Positions 53,646-63,055 of a stretch of DNA of 64,000 nucleotides are shown one piece after another. The notes under the pieces are model-generated. The model was not told the DNA's origin, ran no database searches, and worked only from the letters and a program-made list of their open reading frames with translations. Source of the DNA: Paenibacillus sp. JJ-223 (lineage in GTDB: Bacteria; Bacillota; Bacilli; Paenibacillales; Paenibacillaceae). The translations under genes were made by a program, and so were the position numbers. The DNA is taken from NCBI RefSeq assembly GCF_927798175.1, contig NZ_CAKMMP010000002.1:310001-374000 (forward strand), in the 5' to 3' direction. The first letter of the stretch is position 1, and every line of letters begins with the position of its first letter.

Positions 53646-54318
53646 TTCCATTTTCAGTTCCGCCCTGACCGATACCACCCTGACATTCAGCAGCGCCGTA
53701 CTTACGATTGGCCTGGCCATCCTGATGGGGGCCATCATCAGCCTCACATACATGAAGACCAACGCTAACACATACTCGCAAAGCTTCACCTTGACCATGG
53801 TTGTGCTCCCCGTCATCGTCGCCATCATCATCCTGCTCATCGGCAGCAACGTAGCCCGCGCCTTCAGCTTGGCCGGCGCCTTCTCCATCATCCGGTTCCG
53901 AAGTGCGCCCGGCGACCCGAAAGACATTGCTTACGTCCTGTTCACCATGGCTTCCGGTCTGGCCTGCGGTGTCGGCGCTTTCGGATATGCAATCCTGTTC
54001 ACCATCATCTTGTGTGTATTGATGTTTGTACTGAGCCACTTCAAATTCGGCGCCAAGAAGAGCCAGCAAAAATTGCTTAAAGTCACCATTCCCGAAAATC
54101 TGAGCTATGAAGAAGCTTTTGACGAAGTCTTCAAACAATTCAATGTGCAGTATCAGTTGAACAAAGTGAGAACGACCGAACTTGGCAGCTTGTACGAACT
54201 GGTTTACCTCGTCCACATCGGCCAAAACGTCAATCAAAAGGAATTCCTCGACGCCGTTCGTACACGCAACGGCAACCTGGACATCTCCCTGAACATGGCC
54301 CCGACGCCAGAATATTAA
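53638..54318 (+). CDS. DUF4956 membrane protein
   Basis: A 226-residue protein with four membrane helices (about 15-38, 52-75, 85-108, 112-135), then a cytoplasmic alpha/beta domain of about 85 residues. The conserved loop 'ARAFSLAGAFSIIRFRSAPGDPKDIAYVLFTMASGLACG' lies between helices. Its start overlaps the VTC gene, showing coupling. The family is nearly always next to VTC proteins; a role as membrane partner or channel for the polymer has been suggested by context only. Confidence 0.88.
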   Translation: MLDSIFSSALTDTTLTFSSAVLTIGLAILMGAIISLTYMKTNANTYSQSFTLTMVVLPVIVAIIILLIGSNVARAFSLAGAFSIIRFRSAPGDPKDIAYVLFTMASGLACGVGAFGYAILFTIILCVLMFVLSHFKFGAKKSQQKLLKVTIPENLSYEEAFDEVFKQFNVQYQLNKVRTTELGSLYELVYLVHIGQNVNQKEFLDAVRTRNGNLDISLNMAPTPEY

Positions 54319-54356
54319 GCACCACACATTTCTAATAATGAAGGGAACGATATTGT

Positions 54357-56687
54357 ATGAATAAGAAAACATGGATTGCAGGAAGCAAATTATGGTCCGT
54401 CGTCATGATTGCCGCCATTGCTACGGCATGCGGCGCCCCCGCAGCAACCAATACCAGCGCCAGCGCGGCAACCACATCAACTGCGGTGACAGCTTCCAAA
54501 TCCGTCACCGCCAATGAGCAAACTTCCGTTAAATTCGCCGACCTCGTCTCATTGGATGCGGATGACACCAATGTAAGCTGGAGCGAATCCGATGCTACAA
54601 CCATCAAACTGAACGGCACGACGGCAGCCATTACCGGTTCGGGTGCCAAGGCAGCGAACGGATCGGTGACGATCTCCGAAGCCGGAACTTATGTACTGAG
54701 CGGCAAACTGACAGACGGCCAGATCATCGTCAATGTGACCGACAAGGAGACCGTGCACATCGTGTTGAACGGCGTAACGATCCATGACAACGACAGCTCT
54801 GCCATCTACATTCAAGAAGCGAAGGGCAAAGCCGTCATTACGCTGCAGGAAGGCACCGTGAACACCTTGTCCGACGGCAAAGAGTATGTATATGCCGACG
54901 ACGCCACGGATGAGCCTGATGCAGCCGTCTACAGCAAAGGCGACCTGACCTTTAACGGAACGGGCACGCTGAATGTCACAGGCAATTACAACGAAGGCAT
55001 TACGAGCAAAGACGATCTGAAAATCGTCAGCGGCACATTTAACGTTAAATCGGTAGGGAGCGGCATCAAAGGTAAGGACATGCTGGCTATCAAAGACGGC
55101 AATATTACCGTGGATGCCGGCGGGGACGGTATTAAGTCCAACAATGACACGGATGCGGACAAAGGATTCGTAGCCATTGCAGGCGGTACATTCAACATCA
55201 CCAGCGCCAACGACGGCATTCAAGCAGAGACGATGCTTGTCACGGATGGCGGTACATTCAATATCGTCACCGGCGGCGGCAGCGCCAATGCACCCGAGAA
55301 AGTGGAAGAAGGCCCTAGCGGGGGCGGCTTTGGTGGAGGACGGTTCGGCGACGGCATGACTCCTCCGGATAGACCTTCGGGCGATGGCAGCTCGACTTAC
55401 GGAACACCTTCATCGGGATCGGCTTCTACCAGCTCCAGCGGTTCGGCAACGGCAGCCCCAACAGCGCCGCCAACCAGCCAAAGCACAATGAAAACGGACA
55501 CCACTGGCAGCTCCACCGATGCGAGCACGACGGAAACGACGGATACCACCGAAACCGAAAGTACAAGCGCCAAGGCGCTCAAAGCAGGAACCAACATTGT
55601 CGTGAATGGCGGTACGTTCACCATCGACGCGATGGATGATTCCGTACACAGTAACGGCAACGTCACCGTGAACGATGGCAAACTATCCATCCTCACTGGC
55701 GATGACGGGCTCCATGCCGACCTTACCCTTACCATTAACGGCGGTACAATCGACATCGACAAGAGTTATGAAGGCCTTGAAGGCAGCATCATTAACATGA
55801 ATGGCGGCGACGTCGATCTGATCGCTTCGGATGACGGCGTGAATGCATCTGGCGATGGAACCGCTGCTACAGCGACAACGGACGCCGCGACAGATACTTC
55901 TGCGGACACAAGCACGGATGACGCTGCTTCCACAGAAGCAACAGACAGCACAACAACAGCAGATTCCGCAACAGACAACGGCGCTCCACAAGGCTTCGGC
56001 GGTCCTGGCGGCGGCGGAAACAGCAATAACGAGCTGAACATCACCGGCGGTACACTGACTCTTGATGCTGGCGGCGACGGGCTGGATTCGAACGGTTCGA
56101 TCACGATGACGGGCGGTACAGTTATCGTGAACGGCCCGACAACGGACGGTAATGGGCCACTCGACTATGACGGTACCTTCGAAATGACGGGCGGATTCCT
56201 CATCGCTGCAGGCAGCGCAGGCATGGCTCAAGCTCCTGGCGACACATCGAGCCAGTATTCTATCGGGATGACATTTACCGATACGCAAAAAGCAGGCACG
56301 CTCGTTCATCTGGAAGACAGTGAAGGCAATACGATCATGACCTTTGCGCCAAGCAAATCCTATCGCTCCGTCGTCATCAGCTCTCCGGATCTGAAAGAAA
56401 ACGGAACGTACACGTTCTATACGGGCGGTACATCGACAGGAACCGAAACAGACGGCCTGTACACCGACGGCACTTACTCGGGCGGTACCAAAGTAGTTGA
56501 ATTCCAAACGTCCAGTGTCATTACCTGGGTCAATGAATCCGGCGTAACGACTGCTCCATCGGGCATGGGCTTTGGCGGTGGCGGTCGCGGCATGGGCAGA
56601 CCGGGAAGCAGCACCCAAACTCAAGGCGGAACGACGGAAACGACGGGAACCGTCGTGGATAACAGCACGACAAGCTCCGAGAAGTAA
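54357..56687 (+). CDS. Surface lipoprotein with DUF4353 beta-helix (Cthe_2159-like)
   Basis: A 776-residue exported protein. The signal peptide ends in IATAC, a plausible lipobox (Cys about 25). Two DUF4353-type beta-helix stretches (about 90-310 and 400-640) are built of repeated 'GGTFNI' and 'GDDGL/DGI' rungs. They are interrupted by Gly/Ser/Thr-rich linkers (about 315-400, 505-555) of the kind used to cross the cell wall. The last 130 residues form a beta domain and a Gly-rich tail. Cthe_2159 of Clostridium thermocellum binds cellulose and polygalacturonate with calcium. It is the third gene of the VTC operon. No enzyme residues are evident. Confidence 0.82.
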   Translation: MNKKTWIAGSKLWSVVMIAAIATACGAPAATNTSASAATTSTAVTASKSVTANEQTSVKFADLVSLDADDTNVSWSESDATTIKLNGTTAAITGSGAKAANGSVTISEAGTYVLSGKLTDGQIIVNVTDKETVHIVLNGVTIHDNDSSAIYIQEAKGKAVITLQEGTVNTLSDGKEYVYADDATDEPDAAVYSKGDLTFNGTGTLNVTGNYNEGITSKDDLKIVSGTFNVKSVGSGIKGKDMLAIKDGNITVDAGGDGIKSNNDTDADKGFVAIAGGTFNITSANDGIQAETMLVTDGGTFNIVTGGGSANAPEKVEEGPSGGGFGGGRFGDGMTPPDRPSGDGSSTYGTPSSGSASTSSSGSATAAPTAPPTSQSTMKTDTTGSSTDASTTETTDTTETESTSAKALKAGTNIVVNGGTFTIDAMDDSVHSNGNVTVNDGKLSILTGDDGLHADLTLTINGGTIDIDKSYEGLEGSIINMNGGDVDLIASDDGVNASGDGTAATATTDAATDTSADTSTDDAASTEATDSTTTADSATDNGAPQGFGGPGGGGNSNNELNITGGTLTLDAGGDGLDSNGSITMTGGTVIVNGPTTDGNGPLDYDGTFEMTGGFLIAAGSAGMAQAPGDTSSQYSIGMTFTDTQKAGTLVHLEDSEGNTIMTFAPSKSYRSVVISSPDLKENGTYTFYTGGTSTGTETDGLYTDGTYSGGTKVVEFQTSSVITWVNESGVTTAPSGMGFGGGGRGMGRPGSSTQTQGGTTETTGTVVDNSTTSSEK

Positions 56688-56714
56688 GCACGCCTCCCGG
56701 CAGCACAGGATAAA

Positions 56715-56753
56715 AAAACAACCTAAGTCCACCAATATGGGCTTAGGTTGTTT
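56715..56753 (+). terminator. Terminator of the VTC operon
   Basis: AAACAACCTAAG pairs exactly with CTTAGGTTGTTT around a 15-base loop, 30 bases after the lipoprotein stop. Confidence 0.88.
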
Positions 56754-56809
56754 CGTTGTCGGATCGTTGTGCGGTCATGTTGTGGCCAATATCAGCCCGA
56801 ACAAACTTT

Positions 56810-57385
56810 TTAAAATACATACACGTACACCTTGGTGCGCTGCGCATCCCTGCACGTAATCGTACGCAGCGGCTTCTTGCCCGGCAGCGCAAAACAGACG
56901 CTGATCACCCGCGCTCCCGGAGGAAGCTCCTTGCTGAACTTGTCCATAAGCCGTTCCATCGCGCCAGGGAACAAATAACAAATAACCCCGTCGGCATGCT
57001 CGTAGGAACTGCTGTAGATATCTCCCCGCAGGAAACGGAGGCGCCCTTCCAGCGACTGGCGCTGGCCAAGCATTCGGCGCAGCCGGATACTCAGGAATGC
57101 CAGCAATCGGGACGACCATAGCGGCACAAGCGAGTTTTCGATGCCCAATAACCGTTTGCCCGGACAATGCCGAACGACGTCAAGGCTTAGCGTCCCCCAG
57201 CCGGAGCCTGCCTCAATCAAATCGCCGTAACCCGGAATGCGATTGACCTCCCGGATGACCGCCCTTCGGACCACCCCGGACGTCGGCATGGGCGAAATGC
57301 CGTTTTTCCAACTATAAAGTACGATGGATATGACCGCCAATAACACGATAACAGCCATAATCCACGGGAGAAAATGAATGGCCAA
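56810..57385 (-). CDS. Membrane-anchored SAM-dependent methyltransferase
   Basis: A 191-residue protein. An N-terminal membrane helix (about 6-26, IMAVIVLLAVISIVLYSW) is followed by a Rossmann methyltransferase fold. The SAM site is 'IEAGSGWGTLSLDVVRHCP' (about 58-75), then the acidic 'LLGIENS', and 'DGVICYLFPGAMERL' as motif IV. The start is TTG at 57383-57385 with GGAGGG before it. The fold is short, so the target is probably a small molecule or lipid. It lies 33 bases after the FHA-regulator gene on the same strand, probably in one operon. Confidence 0.78.
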   Translation of the reverse strand: MAIHFLPWIMAVIVLLAVISIVLYSWKNGISPMPTSGVVRRAVIREVNRIPGYGDLIEAGSGWGTLSLDVVRHCPGKRLLGIENSLVPLWSSRLLAFLSIRLRRMLGQRQSLEGRLRFLRGDIYSSSYEHADGVICYLFPGAMERLMDKFSKELPPGARVISVCFALPGKKPLRTITCRDAQRTKVYVYVF

Positions 57386-57418
57386 AGGAAACCCTCCCCG
57401 GCATGTACTCCTATTCCG

Positions 57419-58099
57419 TCAGCCGATCGCATTTTGAACATGCGATTTCATGTACACGCCTTTTTTGTACACCGACTTGATCGTGAAATGCTCTCCCAGC
57501 TTCCGGTTCGTCCGGTAAATGAGCGAGTTGATCTCGTCGATCCCCACCGGATCGCTCTCGACGATGCTTCGCTCGGGCCATACTTGGCTGACGATCTGCT
57601 CCCGGGTCACAAAATGATCGAGCTGGCTGTACAGCAGCTTGAACAACTGGAATTCCTTTTTGGACAGCGGAATCTCCAGCGTGCCCACCTGCACCGTCTG
57701 CAAATGATCGTGTACCCGCACACCCTCGCCGAACAAATCCGCGATCCGGTATTCTCTCGTTTCCTCGATGTCGCTCTCGGCGCGAAGCTGGATGAGCCCA
57801 TTCACGAGCGTGATGCTGTCCCCTTCAGCAAACGGATATTTCTCGAAAGGAACGAGCCTCTGCCCGTTCAGCTCGGTTCCGTTTTTACTGTCCAAATCCT
57901 CAATCCACAACTGATGCAGCCCATCGTAATGAATCCGGCAGTGCAATTTCGATATCAATTGATTGTATACGGATAGGTCCGATTCGCCGCTACCCGTGTA
58001 TCGCCCCACCGTAATGGATCGGTTCTTGGCAACGTAAGCGAAAGAACCGTCGCTCTCCTGGCCGGGCGTGCGAATGACGATTTTGGCCGTCTCCCGCAT
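57419..58099 (-). CDS. FHA-domain winged-helix regulator
   Basis: A 226-residue protein. An FHA phosphothreonine-binding domain (about 28-105) has its signature residues: Arg in ITVGRYTG, Ser-x-x-His in ISKLHCRI and the SKNGT motif with Asn. It is followed by an OmpR-type winged helix (about 125-215: IPLSKKEFQLFKLLYSQ to SVYKKGVYM). No receiver domain is present. Such a layout would let a Ser/Thr kinase signal reach DNA directly, as in EmbR of mycobacteria. The ATG follows GGGGGAATCAG. Its partner kinase is not in this window. Confidence 0.85.
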   Translation of the reverse strand: MRETAKIVIRTPGQESDGSFAYVAKNRSITVGRYTGSGESDLSVYNQLISKLHCRIHYDGLHQLWIEDLDSKNGTELNGQRLVPFEKYPFAEGDSITLVNGLIQLRAESDIEETREYRIADLFGEGVRVHDHLQTVQVGTLEIPLSKKEFQLFKLLYSQLDHFVTREQIVSQVWPERSIVESDPVGIDEINSLIYRTNRKLGEHFTIKSVYKKGVYMKSHVQNAIG

Positions 58100-58278
58100 G
58101 ACTGATTCCCCCTTTGAATAGGGCTTTTCCTCTGCCTGGCTTGTCCAATGACAGCTTCATCAGATTTGTTCCATTGTTTGCACGCATTGCGATATTTATA
58201 GTGTATACAGGCACCCTTCAGGCCTTTTCCATTTTGGCATTCGCAAACTCAAGCATATCCACCAGAGAGGTACCCCAA

Positions 58279-58419
58279 ATGAAAAAAAAGAACGTTTTGA
58301 TCTATGTGCTGCTGGCATTTGCCTTGTCCATCACGTTAACGGTATTGTCCCACATGAACGGAGATGACGGTGAGTCGCTCCAAATCACTCCGGCTGCCGA
58401 AACGTCCTGGATCAAGTAA
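58279..58419 (+). CDS. 46-residue membrane peptide
   Basis: Begins MKKKNVLIYVLLAFALSITL: a basic start and one hydrophobic segment, then a polar tail (NGDDGESLQITPAAETSWIK). It looks like a single-pass membrane or exported small protein. ATG at 58279 follows GAGAGG. It is divergent from the FHA regulator. No family is recognised; moderate support only. Confidence 0.5.
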   Translation: MKKKNVLIYVLLAFALSITLTVLSHMNGDDGESLQITPAAETSWIK

Positions 58420-58623
58420 CCCGTCCATCGGCGCATTGGCGTCAATCCAGCCCACATGCTTTCATTCCATTCTATTATAACGCGAAAAGCGCAAAAAGCG
58501 TTTCATTAATGTCATGGAGACGAAACAGGCCCCATCGACTGCCATACGGCAGCCAGGGGACCCGAATCATGTCACTCCGCCATTTCGTTTGATAACTTAC
58601 GAGGCACGGCCTGCCTGAAGAAA

Positions 58624-61221
58624 CTAAGGAGCAATTCCCCCGTCGCGATCAGACGGCCCCTGCGAAGCATCCCCATCAGGCTTTGCTTTGTTCGGCTGAG
58701 CCTCTTCCATTCGGCTCGACACTTTCTGATACAGGTAGGAAATGCCGAGCAATAACACTCCAAAGCTGAAATAGGCGATGATTTTGCTGCCTGCAGTCAA
58801 CAGGCTAACATCATAGAACACCATTTTCCCGGTAGACAGCAAGGTTAACCCCAGTCCCAAACGGCGAATCATCACGTATCTTCTGCGGAAACCGTAGGCA
58901 ATGTACAGAATAGCCAGCAGCAGGTAGACTAGGCTGAACAGCAGGCCCACATCCCCCCACTGGAATTGTACTGTCAAAAATACCGTAATGATGCCCAGCA
59001 AGTACACCCCGGCAATCACGGGATACCACTCTATGCTCTTGAACTGTCCGCGTATTCCCGATATCAGCAGATCCCTTCCTGCAAAGAAGACACCTGTATT
59101 GAAAATGATGAGCACGATCAATCCCACGATTTCCGCTGCCGTGTGGTGCTGCGTATCCGGCTGAAGCGCCGGCATCGTCAACGTCACCGCCAGGGCCATA
59201 AAGCAGCCTACAATGTGTAAAAAGTTCGTATAATACCGCACCCAGCGATCCTGCAGCAGCTTCACTTTGTTCAATCCGTAAGCAAGGGCAATCGTCAGGG
59301 CAGCCAACAGGATCAGCTTGTAGAACATGTATAACACGAACGACGCATCCACCGCACGCACATATAGCTCATTCGATTCGTACAGAACATAGAACCAAAG
59401 GTTTACAAGCGAGGCATATTTGAATGCAGCCAGCGCCCCGGCTTCGAAAGCGCCGTAGCGCCTTTTTTCCCGAGAGAACGCCCCACGATCTGCCAGCGCG
59501 TAATACACTGTGATCCATATCGCCCCCAGCGTGACGCACGAATATTTCAGCATGAAATAGGACCTGTCACTGATAATGAACTGTGCCAGTACGTCATAGT
59601 ACACAAACGTAAAGATACACAGCAATGTCACGCCCCAACCGGCCCGTTCCACGGCTCTGAACCGTTTCAGATGCCCGAACGTCACGAGCAGGACACCTTC
59701 GATGAGCCAGCCCATGGACAACCATTTGGCTCCAAACTGGAACGGAATGATCAGAATGGCAAAGGTTAACGAGGTCACGTAAAACAGCAGCGTAGTCTGT
59801 TTCTCTTGAACCATGCTGCGCTGCACGAATCGGGCCAGCCCGAAGTAAACGAGACAAAATACAAGTGCCAGCACACCATGAGCGTCTTCCCAGCCTTGCG
59901 CGCCGAAAAGCAGGTACAGCATCAGACAACTGATGCTCGTATTCAGGGCCAGCAAAGCAAAATCCCACCAGGTCAATTTCACCTTGTGTTTGAACGGGTA
60001 GGCCAGCGTGATGCCCAGATACAGGGCAAACGTCACGACGGAATAGCCCATGGCCATGATATGGCTTGGCGAGAGCCACAACAGAATCAGCATGCATGGC
60101 GTATTGAACAAAAAGCTGATGTAATGCACGACGGGCCACCGTTTACCGAACGATACCCATGCAATAATGCCGTTTAACAGCAGCAAATAAACCATCGCTG
60201 CATACACCGCGTTCCCGTGAAATCCGAAATAGCCCAAATACGAGAAAAACGGCAAATATCCGCCCACCAGGCCGAGCGAACAAATCGTTCTGGATTGGTA
60301 CCTCAGCGATAGCAGCACTGCTGCGGCCGATACCAGCACGGATAGTCCAAGTGCTGGGTACAGCCCTATGATGCCCAACAGGAAATAGCTGTAGAAGATC
60401 GAACCAAACAGCACCGAAATACCTCCACCGAGCAAGCCCATGGCAAAGGTTTGCCGTTTGCGCCGGAACAACCACTCGCCGCCCCCAAGCATGAGCAGCC
60501 CAAGCAAAAAGAAGGCAGCCCCCTTCATGTGGTCGTTAAACCATGCGGCATACGAGTATCGGAATGCGGCCCCTACACCAAGGATGATGAGCAGGATGGC
60601 TACCTTGTTGATCCAGCTCAGCCCGATTCGCATCTCCATCCGATTTTGGCGAATCCGCCGCTGAATCGTTTCTTCGCTCAGTTCTTCCTCCGCCATATGC
60701 TCGTATCCCCGTACCATCTGCTGCCGTACCGCTTCCTCCCTTTCCAGCAACGTTTGCCTGCGCGCATCGATACGTCTCTTCACCTCTGCAGCGAGATAAG
60801 CGATTCGCTCCGTGAGTTCGCCCGCTTCTTCCTGCAGCTCCCGCTCCGCGTGATGATACAGCCCGTTTAATTGCGCCCTGGTTCGGTGTTCGTGAGCGTC
60901 CAGACGATCGCGGTGCACGGCCGTCCTGCCGTGAAAATACGTCTCCATCTTCTCACGGGATACCCGGATCAGATTGAGCTTCTCATCCAACATTTGCTCC
61001 GACAACGCCATCCGCAAGCGGGCGTTCTCTTCCTCCATGCTCCGCATTCTGGCTTCCAGTTGTTCTAACCTAAGCCTGTTGGCTTCATCCTTCTCCCTCA
61101 ACTGTTCGTTTTGCAGAATCAAATCATCGGACTCATACTCCTGCAGCAGGGCGTTATACTCCCTTACCAGCTGCTTCTGTTGCTCATGGACGTGATGAAG
61201 CCGATCCTTAAATTCCTTCAT
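58624..61221 (-). CDS. DUF2339 polytopic membrane protein with coiled-coil head
   Basis: An 865-residue protein. Residues 1-185 are a charged coiled coil (heptads in EQLREKDEANRLRLEQLEARMRSMEEE and beyond). After about 190 there follow more than twenty membrane helices, a DUF2339 hallmark ('GMRIGLSWINKVAILLIILGVGAAFRYSY' entry, 'GLLMLGGGEWLFRRKRQTFAMGLLGGGISVLFGSIFYSYFLL'). The short tail is polar. ATG follows GGAGGAAGTCC. The function of the family is unknown; the size and helix count suggest a transport or envelope-assembly role. Confidence 0.82.
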   Translation of the reverse strand: MKEFKDRLHHVHEQQKQLVREYNALLQEYESDDLILQNEQLREKDEANRLRLEQLEARMRSMEEENARLRMALSEQMLDEKLNLIRVSREKMETYFHGRTAVHRDRLDAHEHRTRAQLNGLYHHAERELQEEAGELTERIAYLAAEVKRRIDARRQTLLEREEAVRQQMVRGYEHMAEEELSEETIQRRIRQNRMEMRIGLSWINKVAILLIILGVGAAFRYSYAAWFNDHMKGAAFFLLGLLMLGGGEWLFRRKRQTFAMGLLGGGISVLFGSIFYSYFLLGIIGLYPALGLSVLVSAAAVLLSLRYQSRTICSLGLVGGYLPFFSYLGYFGFHGNAVYAAMVYLLLLNGIIAWVSFGKRWPVVHYISFLFNTPCMLILLWLSPSHIMAMGYSVVTFALYLGITLAYPFKHKVKLTWWDFALLALNTSISCLMLYLLFGAQGWEDAHGVLALVFCLVYFGLARFVQRSMVQEKQTTLLFYVTSLTFAILIIPFQFGAKWLSMGWLIEGVLLVTFGHLKRFRAVERAGWGVTLLCIFTFVYYDVLAQFIISDRSYFMLKYSCVTLGAIWITVYYALADRGAFSREKRRYGAFEAGALAAFKYASLVNLWFYVLYESNELYVRAVDASFVLYMFYKLILLAALTIALAYGLNKVKLLQDRWVRYYTNFLHIVGCFMALAVTLTMPALQPDTQHHTAAEIVGLIVLIIFNTGVFFAGRDLLISGIRGQFKSIEWYPVIAGVYLLGIITVFLTVQFQWGDVGLLFSLVYLLLAILYIAYGFRRRYVMIRRLGLGLTLLSTGKMVFYDVSLLTAGSKIIAYFSFGVLLLGISYLYQKVSSRMEEAQPNKAKPDGDASQGPSDRDGGIAP

Positions 61222-61357
61222 GGACTTCCTCCATTGTTTGTCAAATAATGTTTTCCTTTATTTTACTATATCCATGTCAAAAAATGAGGTTTTAATGCTA
61301 ACTTTCCATCCCATAGACATGGAGAGCCCACACCACTAATAGACGGATTATCATATA

Positions 61358-61418
61358 AAAAAGCATCAGCACTCCAGGTTTTTGAAATAACAAACGCCAG
61401 GAATATGCTGATGCTTAC
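61358..61418 (-). terminator. Terminator of the MFS transporter operon
   Basis: Minus strand: AAGCATCAGCA pairs exactly with TGCTGATGCTT, followed by TTTT. The loop holds a second imperfect stem (CCTGGCGTTTG / CAAAAACCTGG). Confidence 0.8.
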
Positions 61419-61469
61419 TTATTTAATCAATGTTGATTTATATAGAACTTATCTTTTCATTCAACAGCT

Positions 61470-62786
61470 TTAGTGAGCCGCTTTAGGGATAGGTTTTTTC
61501 AAGAATACCCCGTAGGATAGTGCACCCAAGAGCAGCAGACCTGCGCCTAGTAAAAATACATTATTAAAGCTGCCTGTCGTATCCAAAATGTATCCGGTTA
61601 CAATCGGTGCAAGCGCAGCTCCCAGGAATCCGCCAAAGTTCTGGATCGCACCCAAGGAGGCTACTTGTTCACCAGGAGCAATGTCTGCGGCCAGCGTCCA
61701 AATCACGCCGGATGGCAGCTGCGAAGCAAAGTAACCCACGGATAACAATACGATGCTCACCACCGTACTATCGATGAACGGTATAGGTGCTACCGAAGCT
61801 GCGGCCAGAATGGCTCCGCCAACAATCGGAACCTTGCGTGAGGTGACAGCATTGACCCCTTTACGAATGAAAAAGTCCGAGATCAACCCGCCCAGCAGAA
61901 CTCCGATAATTCCGGCTACGAACGGAATGGATGCAATCCAGCCGGTTTCTTTCAACGTAAAGCCCTGCTCCTTCTCCAGATAGCTCGGAAGCCATGTCAG
62001 GTATACCCAGATGGTAAACATAATACCAAAGTTTCCGACAATCATAAACCAGGTACTTTTATGTTTGAATAATGAACCCCAGTTTGCTTTGGGAGCTTCA
62101 ACAGCGGCTTTGCCCTCTGTACCCGGGTTCTCGTCTGCAACAGCTTCCGGCCCTTTGATCATCTGCTTCTCGGCAAATGTCGGATCACGGTATACCTTGA
62201 GCCAGATCAGCATGATAATCAGACCAATGACGCCGACAAAAATGAACATACCTCTCCATGTCATGGTTAACATCAGAACAGTCAACAGCGGCGGTGCGAT
62301 TGCGTTGGCGATCTGTGAACCGGTATTAATAATAGAAGTAGGCAGTCCCCGCTCACTTTTGGCAAACCAACGCTCGGTCACCTTCAGGCCGGAAGTGAAA
62401 AAAGGAGATTCGGATACACCAAGCAGCATCCGCATCGCGTATAACAGGGAATAGGTGTTGGTGAAAGCACTAAGTATGGTAGCAGTAGACCACAGTCCCG
62501 ATGCCCATGCAAACATCTTTTTGGGGCCAAACTTGTCCACCAGCCAGCCGGCAGGCAAATTCGCCAATGCATAAGGCCATAGAAAGGCGGACAACAGCAA
62601 ACCCATCTGAGTGGAAGACAGCCCGAATTCTGCTGCAATGGTTGTATTAGCAATGCTAAGGTTGGATCTGTCCAAATAATTTACAACTGCACCCAGCAGC
62701 AATAACAGAATAATTCCCCATCTCAAACCCACTTTCGGAGCTTGAGGTACCGAGGCAGGGGATGGCGATGTTTTTAACGTTGCCAT
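61470..62786 (-). CDS. MFS transporter, anion:cation symporter type
   Basis: A 438-residue protein with twelve membrane helices and a central charged loop (about 205-240). Motif A (GWLVDKFGPKKMF), 'NYLDRSNLSIANTTIAAEFGLSS' near the start and 'LGVSESPFFTSGLKVTERWF' mark the ACS family that imports hexuronates, galactonate or glucarate with H+. ATG at 62784-62786 follows GAGGAGAGTGAG. It lies after a KDPG aldolase and an IclR-type regulator gene on the same strand, so uronate or ketodeoxygluconate uptake is the best reading. Confidence 0.85.
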   Translation of the reverse strand: MATLKTSPSPASVPQAPKVGLRWGIILLLLLGAVVNYLDRSNLSIANTTIAAEFGLSSTQMGLLLSAFLWPYALANLPAGWLVDKFGPKKMFAWASGLWSTATILSAFTNTYSLLYAMRMLLGVSESPFFTSGLKVTERWFAKSERGLPTSIINTGSQIANAIAPPLLTVLMLTMTWRGMFIFVGVIGLIIMLIWLKVYRDPTFAEKQMIKGPEAVADENPGTEGKAAVEAPKANWGSLFKHKSTWFMIVGNFGIMFTIWVYLTWLPSYLEKEQGFTLKETGWIASIPFVAGIIGVLLGGLISDFFIRKGVNAVTSRKVPIVGGAILAAASVAPIPFIDSTVVSIVLLSVGYFASQLPSGVIWTLAADIAPGEQVASLGAIQNFGGFLGAALAPIVTGYILDTTGSFNNVFLLGAGLLLLGALSYGVFLKKPIPKAAH

Positions 62787-62977
62787 TGAACTCACTCTCC
62801 TCAACTTATAAATATCAAATAACTTAAATTATATATAATGAATAAATATGGGAATAAAGGATTATAGCTAAGCCTTACTGCTCTCCAAAAATACGCAGCA
62901 GCCATTGAAGTATGCGTTTTCATAACAGTGTTAAAACTTTCGTTAATTCCAGCATTGCTTGCATTCCGTACCTATGC

Positions 62978-63020
62978 GTTCACAACGGTCAGCATGATTT
63001 CTGCCCTGATCGTTGTGAAC
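62978..63020. repeat. Large inverted repeat between aldolase and transporter genes
   Basis: GTTCACAACGGTCAG and CTGATCGTTGTGAAC are complementary at 14 of 15 positions, 13 bases apart. No T-run follows. It may stabilise the mRNA, act as partial terminator, or be a regulator site. Confidence 0.5.
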
Positions 63021-63055
63021 CTCATTCGCACGGTAATGTATTTGCTTGAAGTTAA

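Noticed and set aside
52755..53927. 390-codon open frame on the minus strand
   Set aside because: Antisense to the VTC and DUF4956 genes, which have clear motifs and coupled starts.
55683..56735. 350-codon open frame on the minus strand, rich in Ala, Cys and Arg
   Set aside because: Shadow of the repetitive DUF4353 gene; simple repeats keep several frames open.
58420..58623. Possible small gene between the 46-residue peptide and the DUF2339 gene
   Set aside because: No frame with a ribosome site or sensible composition on either strand.
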